A stretch of DNA of 64,000 nucleotides from Puniceibacterium confluentis (GTDB lineage: Bacteria > Pseudomonadota > Alphaproteobacteria > Rhodobacterales > Rhodobacteraceae): assembly GCF_007923445.1 (NCBI RefSeq), contig NZ_VOJI01000002.1:287056-351055 (forward strand). Direction: 5' to 3'. The position numbers were made by a program, and so were the translations under genes. Below, one piece after another: positions 29,031 through 37,593 of this stretch. The notes beneath the pieces are model-generated. The model was not told the DNA's origin. It ran no database searches and saw only the letters and a list, made by a program, of their open reading frames with translations. Each line of letters begins with the position of its first letter. The first letter of the stretch is position 1.

Positions 29031-29041
29031 CTGTCGCCGCC
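29016..29041. terminator. Hairpin over the TIM-barrel gene stop
   Basis: GGCGGCGAC (29016-29024) pairs perfectly with GTCGCCGCC (29033-29041), loop of eight holding the stop codon. It separates two convergent genes 54 bases apart. Confidence 0.6.
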
Positions 29042-29084
29042 AATGGCACGCCGCATCTGCGCGCACAGAGCCCCGGATGGGCCG

Positions 29085-30197
29085 TCAATAAGCCGCGCGA
29101 TAGAGCCTGGTGATGTCGTCAACCGACAGATCGACCGGATTCCAGTCCAGCAGGCGGCGGATGCCATGCGCCTCCTGCGCCATGACGGGCAGGTCGTCTT
29201 CGGGTACATCATAGGCCCGCAGGTGCATGTCCAGACCCAGGGATTCACAGAACGCCCGCGCCCCGCCCAGCACGTCGCCGGTGCTGTCAAACCCCAGCGC
29301 CGTGCAGATCCGCGCGGTTTTTTCAGGCGTTGCCGCCGCATTTACCGCCAGAACATGCGGAAAGATCAGGGCGTTGGCAATGCCATGCGCCAGTTTGTGC
29401 CGGGTGCCCAGCGGATAGGCCACGGCATGACCGGCCGTGGTGTTGACCGGCCCCAGGCATATGCCGCCATAGAATGCCGCCAGCGACAGACCGGCGCGGG
29501 CCTCGGCATCGGTGCCGTCGTCGACGGCGCGTTGCAGGTAACGCCCCACCAGTTCGATCCCCTGCATGGCATAGGCGTCGATGATCGGATGGGCGCGCTT
29601 CGAGGTAAAGGCCTCGACACAATGCGCCATGGCATCGACACCGGTGGCAGCGGTGACGAACGGCGGCACCGAATGGGTCAGTTCCGGGTCGATGACCACG
29701 AGATCGGCCAGCATGTGACGGCTTTCCGTGGCGATCTTCGAACGTGTTTCCGGGTCCGTGATCAGTGCCCGGGTCCCGACCTCGGAACCTGTGCCGGCGG
29801 TTGTGGGGATCTGCACCAGCCCGACGGCCCGGGGGGGTGCGCGGTGCGGGCCGCTGATGTCGGACAGCGGGCGTCCCTGCCCCACCATCACCGCAACCAG
29901 CTTGGCCAGATCCATCGCCGATCCGCCGCCAAAGCCGATGATCAGATCAGAGCCCTCCGCCGCGCGCACGGCGGCCTCCAGGTTGTCGATATCCGGTTCG
30001 GGCACCACAGTGCCAAAACACGCGGGCGTGCCGATGCCAAGGCGGTCCAGCCGCGCGGCATTGACGGGATCGGCAATCACGAACGGTCTGCGATGTCCCT
30101 GCGCTGCGATCCACTCTGCCAGACACTCCAGCGTCCCCGCCCCGAAGCGCAGGGTGGCAGGACGCAGCATTTCGATTTCATGGGTGAGCGCAAGCAT
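29085..30197 (-). CDS. Iron-containing alcohol dehydrogenase
   Basis: Group III metal-dependent alcohol dehydrogenase of 370 residues. NAD-binding GFGGGSAMD (88-96) and TTAGTGSE (132-139) are present; metal ligands are Asp188, His192, His257 and His271, all conserved. ATG at 30197 with GGAGAC upstream is preferred over an open extension. Relatives include lactaldehyde reductase, 4-hydroxybutyrate and maleylacetate dehydrogenases. It is divergent from the DapA/PdxA2 genes and may reduce or oxidise a short aldehyde released by that pathway (inference). Confidence 0.87.
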   Translation of the reverse strand: MLALTHEIEMLRPATLRFGAGTLECLAEWIAAQGHRRPFVIADPVNAARLDRLGIGTPACFGTVVPEPDIDNLEAAVRAAEGSDLIIGFGGGSAMDLAKLVAVMVGQGRPLSDISGPHRAPPRAVGLVQIPTTAGTGSEVGTRALITDPETRSKIATESRHMLADLVVIDPELTHSVPPFVTAATGVDAMAHCVEAFTSKRAHPIIDAYAMQGIELVGRYLQRAVDDGTDAEARAGLSLAAFYGGICLGPVNTTAGHAVAYPLGTRHKLAHGIANALIFPHVLAVNAAATPEKTARICTALGFDSTGDVLGGARAFCESLGLDMHLRAYDVPEDDLPVMAQEAHGIRRLLDWNPVDLSVDDITRLYRAAY

Positions 30198-30646
30198 CTG
30201 GTGTCTCCGATTGGAAGGACAGCACACCACGGCGGGCAGCCGAAGACGGTTGTGCTGAGTCTGGCTCAAACTGACGCCGACACATAAAGTTGTCAACTTA
30301 TTTGGCAATTTACGGCGGGCAAAAATGCTCCGGCCTGCGGGATATCCTGTGATGCGAAATGAATTCCGGCGTTAAATTCAACAGTAATATGATGTTTATA
30401 AATACTTTTTGCTCTGACATCGCACTACTGCCTGACGTGCGGACCGCCCGCCGCAACAGGAATATTGACATGTTATCAATTTATGCGCATTCTCGCCACA
30501 AATCCGTACTGCCCGCGGTCGGCGGCCCGGAGTCACCGCTTCGAACCGATCGCGTTTCCAAGACCCGCCCTGCCCCGCTGCTGCCCTGCATCCGGAGCCA
30601 ATCCTGACCGCCCGCGCCTGTCGTGGCCCCTGATACCGGACTGCAC
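30198..30646. other. Divergent intergenic region, alcohol dehydrogenase / DapA-family gene
   Basis: About 450 bases without a credible gene. The stretch 30340-30500 is clearly richer in A+T than the genes around it. It holds the palindrome listed at 30287-30299 and a TTGACA at 30465-30470 with only a poor -10 match (CATTCT, spacer 17). Short open frames here lack ribosome sites and family resemblance. Confidence 0.5.
30287..30299. promoter_or_regulatory. Operator candidate upstream of the alcohol dehydrogenase gene
   Basis: AAGTTG-T-CAACTT, a 13-base near-palindrome ending about 90 bases upstream of the dehydrogenase start. Its TTGTCAA core resembles the half-sites of GntR-family regulators; the GntR protein encoded at 33876-34598 is a possible binder. 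Confidence 0.45.
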
Positions 30647-31528
30647 ATGACCCGTTCCGCCTATGTCGCCCTCGTCACCTGTTTCAACGAGGATGAGACC
30701 CTCAACCTCGACGCCACGCGCGCGCAGGTGCGCCGCCAGGTGGCCGCCGGCAACAACATCATGTGCGCCGGAACCAACGGCGACTTTTCGGCACTCACCC
30801 ACGGCGAGAAGCTGGACCTGCTGGAGGCGGTGGTCGACGAAGCGGCCGGTCGGGTGAAGGTGATCGTGAATGCGGGCTGCCCCGCCACCTTCGAAACGCT
30901 GCAACTGGCGCGCGGGTGCGATGCCATTGGCGTCGACGGCATTGCCATCGTCACTCCGTATTTCATCGCCTGCACGCAGGACGGTCTGGTCCGGCACTTC
31001 AGCACCGTGGCCGATTCAGTGCAGACTCCGGTCTATCTGTACGACATTCCGGCGCGCACCCAGAACCATATCGAGCCTGACACCGCGCGGATCCTGGCCC
31101 GGCATCCCAACATCGCGGGCATCAAGGATTCCGGCGGATCAACCGAAACCGTGATGGCCTACCTTGATGTCGCCAGAGATTCCGATGGCTTCGAGGTCTA
31201 CTGCGCACCGGATCATCTGGTGCACTGGGGATTGAAAGAAGGTTGCAGCGGGGTGATTTCCGGCCTTGGCAACGTGGCGCCGCACATCCTTGCCGCCATT
31301 CTCGACGGGTTCAACACCGGTGACACCGCCGCAGCCGATGCCGCGCAGCAGGTCTTTGCCGACCTGCGCAAGGACCTGTATGCGCTGGGATATCCGCCTG
31401 CGATGGTCAAACGGGCCCTGTACATGATGGACCCTTCGGTGGGCCTGTCACGCCAGCCCGCGCTGATGCCCGACGCCGCCCAGGACGCGGCCATCGCCAC
31501 CATTCTCAAATCCCACAGCCTGACCTGA
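30647..31528 (+). CDS. DapA-family (dihydrodipicolinate synthase-like) lyase
   Basis: Class I lyase/aldolase of 293 residues in the DapA/NanA TIM-barrel superfamily. The Schiff-base lysine is Lys160 (IAGIKDSGG) and the catalytic tyrosine Tyr132 ([10 protein letters not shown]). The usual GTTGE loop reads GTNGDF at 42-47, as in branches that are not true DapA. It may cleave a 2-keto-3-deoxy acid sugar or act on another pyruvate adduct. Start at 30647 is chosen to match the family N-terminus. It precedes the PdxA2-type gene by 16 bases. Confidence 0.85.
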   Translation: MTRSAYVALVTCFNEDETLNLDATRAQVRRQVAAGNNIMCAGTNGDFSALTHGEKLDLLEAVVDEAAGRVKVIVNAGCPATFETLQLARGCDAIGVDGIAIVTPYFIACTQDGLVRHFSTVADSVQTPVYLYDIPARTQNHIEPDTARILARHPNIAGIKDSGGSTETVMAYLDVARDSDGFEVYCAPDHLVHWGLKEGCSGVISGLGNVAPHILAAILDGFNTGDTAAADAAQQVFADLRKDLYALGYPPAMVKRALYMMDPSVGLSRQPALMPDAAQDAAIATILKSHSLT

Positions 31529-31544
31529 GCCCGAGGAAAATCGT

Positions 31545-32510
31545 ATGAGCAACTCTCCTATCGTTATCACCATGGGCGATCCTTCCGGAGTCGGCGCCGA
31601 AGTGACGGTCAAGGCAATCGCTTCGCTTCCGGCGGCGGCCCGGGCAGGTTATGCGGTGATCGGCGACGCAGACACGCTGGACCGTGCGGTCACCGCCACC
31701 GGCGTCGACCTGACGCTGGGGGACGCTCCCGGGGGCCTGCGGGTGATCCATGTTCCGGTGGACGGGCTGCCGGGCCGCTTTGGCGTGCTCTCCGAGGCCT
31801 GTGGCGAAGCCTGTTTCCGCTATATCGACAAGGCGGTGCAGATGACCACAGGCGGTGAGGCCGCAGGCATCGTCACCGCTCCGATCAACAAGGAGGCGCT
31901 GAATTCTGCCGGACATCACTATGACGGCCACACCGGAATGCTGGCGCATCTGACAGGCTGCGCGGCGTCCTGGATGCTGCTGGCCTCGGAAACACTCAAC
32001 GTCATCCACGTGTCGACGCATGTGTCGCTGAAGGATGCGATCAGCCGCGCCACCCCGGACCGCGTCGCCGAAACCATCCGCGTCGGCCACCGGCACTTTC
32101 AGCGCATGGGGGTGGCAAATCCCCGCATCGCCGTGGCCGGCATCAATCCGCATTGCGGCGAAAACGGGCTGTTCGGACGCGAGGATGACAACCAGGCGGC
32201 GCCCGGAGTTGCGATCGCCCGCGCCGAGGGGATCAATGTCGTCGGCCCGATCTCGGCCGATACGGTCTATTACCGCGCGCACCGTGGCGATTTTGATCTT
32301 GTCGTGGCGCAGTACCACGATCAGGGCCACATTCCGATCAAACTGATCGCCTTTGACTCTGCGGTCAACGTGTCGCTCGGGCTGCCGATCGACCGGTCTT
32401 CGGTCGATCATGGCACCGCGTTCGACATCGCCGGCACCGGCAAGGCGAACCATGTGAACATGCTCTCGGCGCTGGATTATGCGGGAAAACTGCGGACCGG
32501 ACGGCCCTGA
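31545..32510 (+). CDS. PdxA2-type 4-phospho-acid-sugar dehydrogenase
   Basis: Metal- and NAD-dependent decarboxylating dehydrogenase of 321 residues in the PdxA family. Landmarks are [13 protein letters not shown], the metal histidine segment [14 protein letters not shown], and [15 protein letters not shown] followed by [16 protein letters not shown]. The GHIPIKL form, in place of GLPVLK of vitamin B6 PdxA, marks the PdxA2 branch, which acts with DUF1537 kinases on D-threonate 4-phosphate or D-erythronate-type phosphates to give dihydroxyacetone phosphate. Such a kinase is encoded at 34644-35666 on the other strand. Confidence 0.88.
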   Translation: MSNSPIVITMGDPSGVGAEVTVKAIASLPAAARAGYAVIGDADTLDRAVTATGVDLTLGDAPGGLRVIHVPVDGLPGRFGVLSEACGEACFRYIDKAVQMTTGGEAAGIVTAPINKEALNSAGHHYDGHTGMLAHLTGCAASWMLLASETLNVIHVSTHVSLKDAISRATPDRVAETIRVGHRHFQRMGVANPRIAVAGINPHCGENGLFGREDDNQAAPGVAIARAEGINVVGPISADTVYYRAHRGDFDLVVAQYHDQGHIPIKLIAFDSAVNVSLGLPIDRSSVDHGTAFDIAGTGKANHVNMLSALDYAGKLRTGRP

Positions 32511-32561
32511 CTTGACTGCGGCGCCGTCGGCACCAGCCTGAAACCCAAACGCCGCGTCCGC

Positions 32562-32605
32562 CCGTTTCCGGGCAGGCGCGGCGCGCTGACTCTGCCCGGA
32601 AACGG
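32562..32605. terminator. Strong bidirectional terminator hairpin
   Basis: A perfect 14-base inverted repeat, CCGTTTCCGGGCAG at 32562-32575 and CTGCCCGGAAACGG at 32592-32605, between convergent pdxA2 and sialidase-fold genes. No long T-run, but the stem is the strongest in the window after the tctC palindrome. Confidence 0.7.
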
Positions 32606-32615
32606 ATCGCGTCTG

Positions 32616-33794
32616 TTACAACTTTTCCAGCCGGTCGCGCCACCCCGAGGCAAGCCGGACATGTTTGATCGCCCGGCGATGGAACGTGTAGGCCAGATGC
32701 AGACAGCCGTCCGAGGTTTCGAGCAGCCAGGGATAGGACAGCTCGCGGTTGTGCCCGTCGACCGAGTTGTTGCTGAGGCAGGCGCCGTCGCCCTGCTCGA
32801 CCAGAAATCGCTGCGGGAAGGTCCGGCCGCCATCGTGCGACAGGCACAGGGCAACCGGCGCGCGGGGCACCCCCCAGACCGGAACGCAGCCCCCCGACGG
32901 GTCCGCGTCGGGGCGCGTGTCGTCCTCTCCCAATTCGTCGTAGAGCGAGGCGCGGCGCGCCTGTGACATCTCTCCGTTCACCGGATTGCAGATCATCGCG
33001 ACCTCGCCCCCGGCCAGCCGGATCACCGAAACCGAAGAGTTGTTGTTGGGCACATCCGTGGCCACGGGCGCGGTCCAGCTGCGTCCGCCATCGCGGCTTT
33101 CTGAGCGGTGGACATGGTCGGCCTGACGGCGCCGGTAGAACGCCGCGAACGCGCCGTCCAGCGGCACCGGACACATGTGAACGGCACCGACGGAACCAGG
33201 GACTTCGGCATAATCCCATGTTTTTCCGTTATCTTTGGACACTGCGGTCGCGGCGACATCGTGACTGCCGGTCCACTTCTGGCCCGGACGCTGAACACAG
33301 CGAAAGATCGGGAGCAACCAGCCCCCGTCGTCCAGAACCTGTAGCGGAGCACGGATAAAGCAGCCGCGCGGCAGATCCAGATACCGGCCTCCCTCTGCCG
33401 ACATCGCGGTGCCGTCGCGGCTGACAACCGCCATGCGGACGCGGCATTCATCCTGATTGCCCGCGGGCTGCGACGTGTGCAAGAGATACAGCACGCCGTC
33501 TGGCGCCGCGAACAGCACCGGGTTCTGCTCCGAATGGTCCGGGTCATGGCTCAGCGTCGTCACAGGCCCCCAGGCATCCGCCCCGGGCAGCAGCACCGAG
33601 GCGCGGACCGCGATGTCGGACTTGCCTTCCAGCGAGCCGCCGAACCAGGCACAGATCACGGCACCATCCGCCGCTTCGTGCAGAAATGCCGCGTGGTTCT
33701 GGATCATCGGTGACGGCAGAAACGCTTCTGACCGCCCCTCGGACACGCGGGTCAATTGCCCGGTCATGGCCTTTTCAATCACATCGACATGCAT
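32616..33794 (-). CDS. Sialidase-fold (BNR_2) protein without signal peptide
   Basis: A 392-residue beta-propeller protein of the BNR_2/sialidase superfamily. Three Asp-boxes of form SxDxGxxW/F are visible: SKDNGKTW, SRDGGRSW and SHDGGRTF. The N-terminal blade has NHAAFLHEAADG and WFGGSLEGKSD, typical of this subfamily, and an Arg in the position of the sialidase RIP motif (FIRAPLQVLDDG). The ATG at 33794 is preceded by AAGGGGGG; a TTG at 33815 is less likely. No signal peptide or membrane segment is present, so it is probably cytoplasmic, unlike true sialidases. It ends an acid-sugar operon, where a hydrolase on an imported glycoside is likelier than a neuraminidase. Confidence 0.8.
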   Translation of the reverse strand: MHVDVIEKAMTGQLTRVSEGRSEAFLPSPMIQNHAAFLHEAADGAVICAWFGGSLEGKSDIAVRASVLLPGADAWGPVTTLSHDPDHSEQNPVLFAAPDGVLYLLHTSQPAGNQDECRVRMAVVSRDGTAMSAEGGRYLDLPRGCFIRAPLQVLDDGGWLLPIFRCVQRPGQKWTGSHDVAATAVSKDNGKTWDYAEVPGSVGAVHMCPVPLDGAFAAFYRRRQADHVHRSESRDGGRSWTAPVATDVPNNNSSVSVIRLAGGEVAMICNPVNGEMSQARRASLYDELGEDDTRPDADPSGGCVPVWGVPRAPVALCLSHDGGRTFPQRFLVEQGDGACLSNNSVDGHNRELSYPWLLETSDGCLHLAYTFHRRAIKHVRLASGWRDRLEKL

Positions 33795-33846
33795 GGATCG
33801 CCCCCCTTGTTGCAAGGGGATTTACGCCCGTGACAGCGCAGAGGTC

Positions 33847-33876
33847 AAGTAATTTGTCATGTTGTAAGTAACTTGT
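33847..33876. promoter_or_regulatory. Direct repeats upstream of the sialidase-fold gene
   Basis: AAGTAATTTGT (33847-33857) and AAGTAACTTGT (33866-33876) are 11-base direct repeats (one mismatch) 19 bases apart, in the short AT-richer gap between the GntR gene and the sialidase-fold gene. They could be operator half-sites for the GntR protein. Confidence 0.45.
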
Positions 33877-34598
33877 TATTCCGGCATCCGCAGATCAATC
33901 AGTCCGCCGCCGAACAGCCGGTCGCGCGACCGCTCGAGATGCCCCGACATCAGCGTCGAGGCCGTGTCGGGGTCGCGCGCCGCGACGGCTGCGTAGATCG
34001 CGCTGTGTTCTTCAAAGACGCCCTGAAGCCCCCGGGCGCCGTCACTCATCAGCGACTGGCCATGCAGCTTCATGCCGACATAGATGTGGTCGCGCAGGGC
34101 GCGCAGGGTTGCCTCGAAATACTGGTTGCTCGCCGCCTTGGCGATGGCCAGGTGAAACGCGAAATCCGCATCTTCCCGGTGCGTGAGCGAGCCGGTGGCG
34201 TCGCGCAGCAGGTCCAGTGCGCGGGCAATTTCCTCCAGCGCGACGGTGTTGTGACGCTCGGCCGCCAGTCGCGCCGCCTTGGTTTCCAGGGTGATGCGGA
34301 ATTCATAGCAGCGCTGGATGTCGGCCAGCGTCTCGACCCGGGCAAAGCCGACGGGGGCATTGATCGGGATGCGCACGTAGCTGCCGGCCCCCTGACGGGA
34401 ATAGATCAGCCCCTCTTCCCGCAGGCGATCCAGAGCGGCCCGCAGAACCGGGCGCGAGACACCGAATTCCAGCGACAGGGCATTTTCCGGCGGCAGTTTC
34501 TGGTTGGTGGGATATTCGCCGTTCGAGATCCGCGTGAACAGGGTGTGATAGACACGATCTGCAAGGGTCGTGCGCGATCTGGCCTTCTCCTCTTTCAT
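33876..34598 (-). CDS. GntR-family (FCD domain) transcriptional regulator
   Basis: Regulator of 240 residues. Winged helix at residues 10-78 (ADRVYHTLFTRISNGEYPTN, EFGVSRPVLRAALDRLREEG) and an FCD sensor domain (YEFRITLETKAARLAAERH, DFAFHLAIAKAASN). It lies inside the twelve-gene leftward run, after the acid-sugar kinase and before the sialidase-fold gene, and probably senses an intermediate of this pathway. Candidate sites are the direct repeats at its 3' end and the palindrome at 30287. Confidence 0.88.
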   Translation of the reverse strand: MKEEKARSRTTLADRVYHTLFTRISNGEYPTNQKLPPENALSLEFGVSRPVLRAALDRLREEGLIYSRQGAGSYVRIPINAPVGFARVETLADIQRCYEFRITLETKAARLAAERHNTVALEEIARALDLLRDATGSLTHREDADFAFHLAIAKAASNQYFEATLRALRDHIYVGMKLHGQSLMSDGARGLQGVFEEHSAIYAAVAARDPDTASTLMSGHLERSRDRLFGGGLIDLRMPE

Positions 34599-34643
34599 GA
34601 CGACTCTCCTGATCCTGGGGCAGTGTTCACGTGTTATGCTGCT

Positions 34644-35666
34644 TTACCCGGCCTTTGCAAACATGTTGACCAGTTGTTTCAACAATGTCGCCTCTCCGAA
34701 CCCGCCCGATTTGGTGATGACGTTCAGGCCGCTTGCCGGACAGCGTGCGACCGGGACACCGGGCAGAATTTCATCCAGCAGATCCAGATGTCGGATGTCG
34801 AGGCCCCGCAGCAGCGCCGCCGCCGTCTCGCCGCCACAGGCAAACAGCGTGGCGGGCATGGCAGCGCGCAATTCCCGCACCAGCTGGTCGGCAAACTGGG
34901 CACCGACCTCCACACCTGGCGCCGGTCCCGGACCCGCGGTCAACTGTACGATCTGCACCGCTTGGCGATTCATCGGCGGCACACAGCCATCCGGCGCAGC
35001 AGTCACCGGCAGGGACAGGGCCGCAATCTGCGCCAGCGTGATCGGGTCGCGCGACCCGATCGCCATCAGCAGCGGCAACTTGGGTTCGGTATCACAGGGC
35101 GCCGCCGGTTGTGCTGCAAAACGGCGGGCCAGGGCCTCGGCCAGGCCGGCGGCGCCGACATAAAGCGGCCCGCTCAGGTCATCAGGCAGCGCTGCGTCAA
35201 TGTCCGCATCGCGTCGGGCATCGACAATCGCCGCCTCAAGACACAGCAGCGGCGCGACCGGGATCGGCCGCGCCACACCCGCCCCCGTCACCGCGGCGTT
35301 GTCGACAAAGCGTCCGAGGCGGGGAATCGCCGGGCAGGCCAGCACCGGACCCGGACGCAGCCTCGCAAGTTCGGCGAGTTCAGAGGCGATGTTGCCCTTG
35401 AGGCGGCTGTCGACCTTCTTGAAGACGATGCCGTCGAACGCCGCGATTTCGGCCGCCATGTCGCGGATGATCCCTGCCGCAGCCCCGGGCGTCAGTTCCC
35501 GGGTCGAGGTCGCGACCGCAATGATCTGCAGCGACGGATCATCAAGTGCTGCGCCCAGGTGCCGCGGCTCGGTCGCCACGCGCACCCTGAGCCCCCGGAC
35601 AGCAAAGGCCGCGGCACTGTCCAGAGCACCGGTCAGGTCATCCGCGATGAGCAAAAGCCGCGTCAC
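34644..35666 (-). CDS. Four-carbon acid-sugar kinase family protein (DUF1537)
   Basis: Kinase of 340 residues in the OtnK/DtnK (DUF1537) family, which phosphorylates D-threonate, L-threonate, D-erythronate or 3-oxo-tetronates at C4. The N-terminal substrate domain opens with LLIADDLTGALDSAAAFA and the C-terminal nucleotide domain ends with ITKSGGFGEATLLKQLV; the ATP-site FACGGETAAALLRGL is also present. It starts with GTG. At 340 residues it is shorter than the usual ~420, with both conserved ends retained. The expected partner PdxA2 is encoded at 31545-32510 on the opposite strand. Confidence 0.86.
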   Translation of the reverse strand: MTRLLLIADDLTGALDSAAAFAVRGLRVRVATEPRHLGAALDDPSLQIIAVATSTRELTPGAAAGIIRDMAAEIAAFDGIVFKKVDSRLKGNIASELAELARLRPGPVLACPAIPRLGRFVDNAAVTGAGVARPIPVAPLLCLEAAIVDARRDADIDAALPDDLSGPLYVGAAGLAEALARRFAAQPAAPCDTEPKLPLLMAIGSRDPITLAQIAALSLPVTAAPDGCVPPMNRQAVQIVQLTAGPGPAPGVEVGAQFADQLVRELRAAMPATLFACGGETAAALLRGLDIRHLDLLDEILPGVPVARCPASGLNVITKSGGFGEATLLKQLVNMFAKAG

Positions 35667-35714
35667 GCCGCAACCGCCCCGCCGTCCCGAAGACGGCCGC
35701 GAAAAGGGATGCGC

Positions 35715-36665
35715 CTATGCAACCAGATCACCGGCGGCAATCTCTCCGCCCGCGGCGTGCAGGCGGATGTTGGTGGCCCAGTGCCGTGCGACACGGGCAA
35801 AGTTGTCGCGGGTGCGGCCGCCGGAATGGGCGGAAAACACCGTGTTGGGCGCGCGGCGCAGCGGCGAGTCGGCCGGCAGCGGCTCCTGGGCAAAGGCGTC
35901 CAGACCCGCGGCGCCGATCTGGCCTGTGTGCAGGGCGGCTGCGAGCGCGTCCTCATCCACCAGTTCGCCACGTGCGGTGTTGATCAGCACCGTACCGCGC
36001 TGCATCTGGGCGATCCGCGCGGCATTGATCAGGTGCCGTGTCTCCGGCGCGGCCGGCAAATGCAGGCTCAGCACATCGACCGAAGCGATCACCTCGTCCA
36101 GGGGCCGCGACCCGTCGGCACCCGATGCACGGTGATGCAGCACGTCACAATCAAATCCCGCCAGACGGGCCGCGACCGCACGCCCGATGGCGCCATAGCC
36201 GATCAGCCCGACCCGCGTGCCGGCAAGGTCCCGGCCGGTGTCATAAAGATCCGGTTCGGCCCAGTGACCGGCGCGGATACGGGCATCAGCCACCGGGATC
36301 CGCCGCAGGCAGGCCAGCATCAGGCCAATTGTCAGATCCGCGACCGAGGGCGCATTGACCCCCGGACAACGCGCGACGGTTATGCCCCGGGTCCGGGCAG
36401 CGGCGACCGGAATGCCGTCGGTTCCGGTGCCCCACTGGTGGATCAGTTTCAGACGGGGGGCGGCATCAAGCAGGCTTTCCTCCATCTTCACGGCACGCAC
36501 CACGGCATAATCCGCGTCTTCCAGTGCGGCGCGACGATCTGCGATGGTATCAGAAGCGCAGAAGATCAGCTCGAGTCCGGGCGCCAGATCGCGCAGGCGC
36601 GGCCTGACGCTGTCATCGAAATGTTCCAGCACTGCGACCCGGGGAAGTCTCTGCGCCTGTGGCAT
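35715..36665 (-). CDS. D-2-hydroxyacid dehydrogenase
   Basis: NAD(P)-dependent dehydrogenase of 316 residues. Nucleotide motif GLIGYGAIGRAVAARL, catalytic Arg in INTARGELVDEDALAAAL and an acidic residue in LDAFAQEPLPADSPL. The catalytic His lies in VFSAHSGGRTRDN instead of the usual TPHxxG, marking an uncommon subfamily. It overlaps the kdgD stop by one base (TGATG), so it is translated with KdgD. Second of two such dehydrogenases in this operon. Confidence 0.85.
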   Translation of the reverse strand: MPQAQRLPRVAVLEHFDDSVRPRLRDLAPGLELIFCASDTIADRRAALEDADYAVVRAVKMEESLLDAAPRLKLIHQWGTGTDGIPVAAARTRGITVARCPGVNAPSVADLTIGLMLACLRRIPVADARIRAGHWAEPDLYDTGRDLAGTRVGLIGYGAIGRAVAARLAGFDCDVLHHRASGADGSRPLDEVIASVDVLSLHLPAAPETRHLINAARIAQMQRGTVLINTARGELVDEDALAAALHTGQIGAAGLDAFAQEPLPADSPLRRAPNTVFSAHSGGRTRDNFARVARHWATNIRLHAAGGEIAAGDLVA

Positions 36666-37570
36666 CAGTCGCGGCCCCGCATCAGATCCTGCATCAGTTC
36701 GACCTCTTCCCCCGTCAGGTCGGTCAGCGGCGAACGGACCGGACCGGTCGCAATGCCGCGCAGCTTGACACCCGCCTTGATCGCCGAGACGGCATAACCG
36801 GTCTTGCGGTCGCGGATCCTGGCAAAGGGATAGTAGAATTCGCGCAGCAGCTGTTCGCAGGTGGCATCGTCGCCCGCGGTAAAGGCGCGGTGGAATGCAA
36901 GCGCGGTGCCGGGCACAAAGTTGAACACAGCCGAGGAATAGGTCGGCATTCCCGCCCCGCGATAAGCCTGTGCAAAAAGTTCGTGTGTGGGCATGCCGCC
37001 GATATAGCTCAACCGGTCGCCCAGTTTCAGGGTCACCCGGCGCACGGTGTCGATGTCGCCGGTGCCGTCCTTGAACCCGATCAGGTTCGGGCAATCCGCG
37101 GCCAGATGCTCCAGAATTTCGGCGCTTACCCGGCTTTGACCCCGGTTATAGACAATCACGGCCATCTTGGTGGACTTGCAGACGGCGCGGATATGCGCCT
37201 CGATCCCGTCCTGCGGCGCACCGATCAGGTAGTGCGGCAGCAACAGGATGCCGTCCCCGCCCGCAGCCTCGATCGCCTGCGCCATTTCGCAGGCCATGCG
37301 GGTGCCATAGCCACAGCCCGAAATGATCGGCTGGCCCGGTTGCGCCGCCTTGGCGGTGCGCACGACCTCGACCACTTCGGCGGGGGTGAGCGAAAACAGC
37401 TCGCCGGTGCCGCCGGCCACAATGAGGCCCGCAACCGGATAATCGGACAGCCATTCGAGGTGTCCAGCAAAGGCGTCGGCCGCAAAGGTGTCGTCATCGT
37501 TGAAGGGGGTTACCGGAAAGGACAGCAGGCCAGTGCGGATACGCGCCTGAAGGTCTTGATTGTCGAGCAT
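36665..37570 (-). CDS. kdgD: 5-dehydro-4-deoxyglucarate dehydratase
   Basis: DapA-superfamily enzyme of 301 residues that converts 5-keto-4-deoxy-D-glucarate to 2,5-dioxopentanoate, water and CO2. Schiff-base Lys167 in LIGFKDGTGDID and Tyr141 in VIVYNRGQS. The phrases LLSFPVTPF, VAGGTGELFSLTPAEVVEVV and GILLLPHYLIGAPQDGI are characteristic of KdgD. AGGAG precedes the ATG at 37570. In aldarate and oxidative uronate pathways its product goes to 2,5-dioxopentanoate dehydrogenase; the only one visible is at 47606-49132 in another operon. Confidence 0.92.
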   Translation of the reverse strand: MLDNQDLQARIRTGLLSFPVTPFNDDDTFAADAFAGHLEWLSDYPVAGLIVAGGTGELFSLTPAEVVEVVRTAKAAQPGQPIISGCGYGTRMACEMAQAIEAAGGDGILLLPHYLIGAPQDGIEAHIRAVCKSTKMAVIVYNRGQSRVSAEILEHLAADCPNLIGFKDGTGDIDTVRRVTLKLGDRLSYIGGMPTHELFAQAYRGAGMPTYSSAVFNFVPGTALAFHRAFTAGDDATCEQLLREFYYPFARIRDRKTGYAVSAIKAGVKLRGIATGPVRSPLTDLTGEEVELMQDLMRGRD

Positions 37571-37593
37571 GGGAATCTCCTGAGGATGTGGGT

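Noticed and set aside
30359-30607. Small 82-residue open frame in the divergent region
   Set aside because: No ribosome site, composition unlike the neighbouring genes and no family resemblance; the region reads as promoter DNA.
32616-33815. Sialidase-fold gene starting at TTG 33815
   Set aside because: The ATG at 33794 has a Shine-Dalgarno-like AAGGGGGG; the extra seven residues add no signal peptide.
33873-36797. Open frame of 974 residues on the plus strand
   Set aside because: Antisense to the GntR, DUF1537 kinase and hydroxyacid dehydrogenase genes; low-complexity Arg/Gln-rich translation and no ribosome site.
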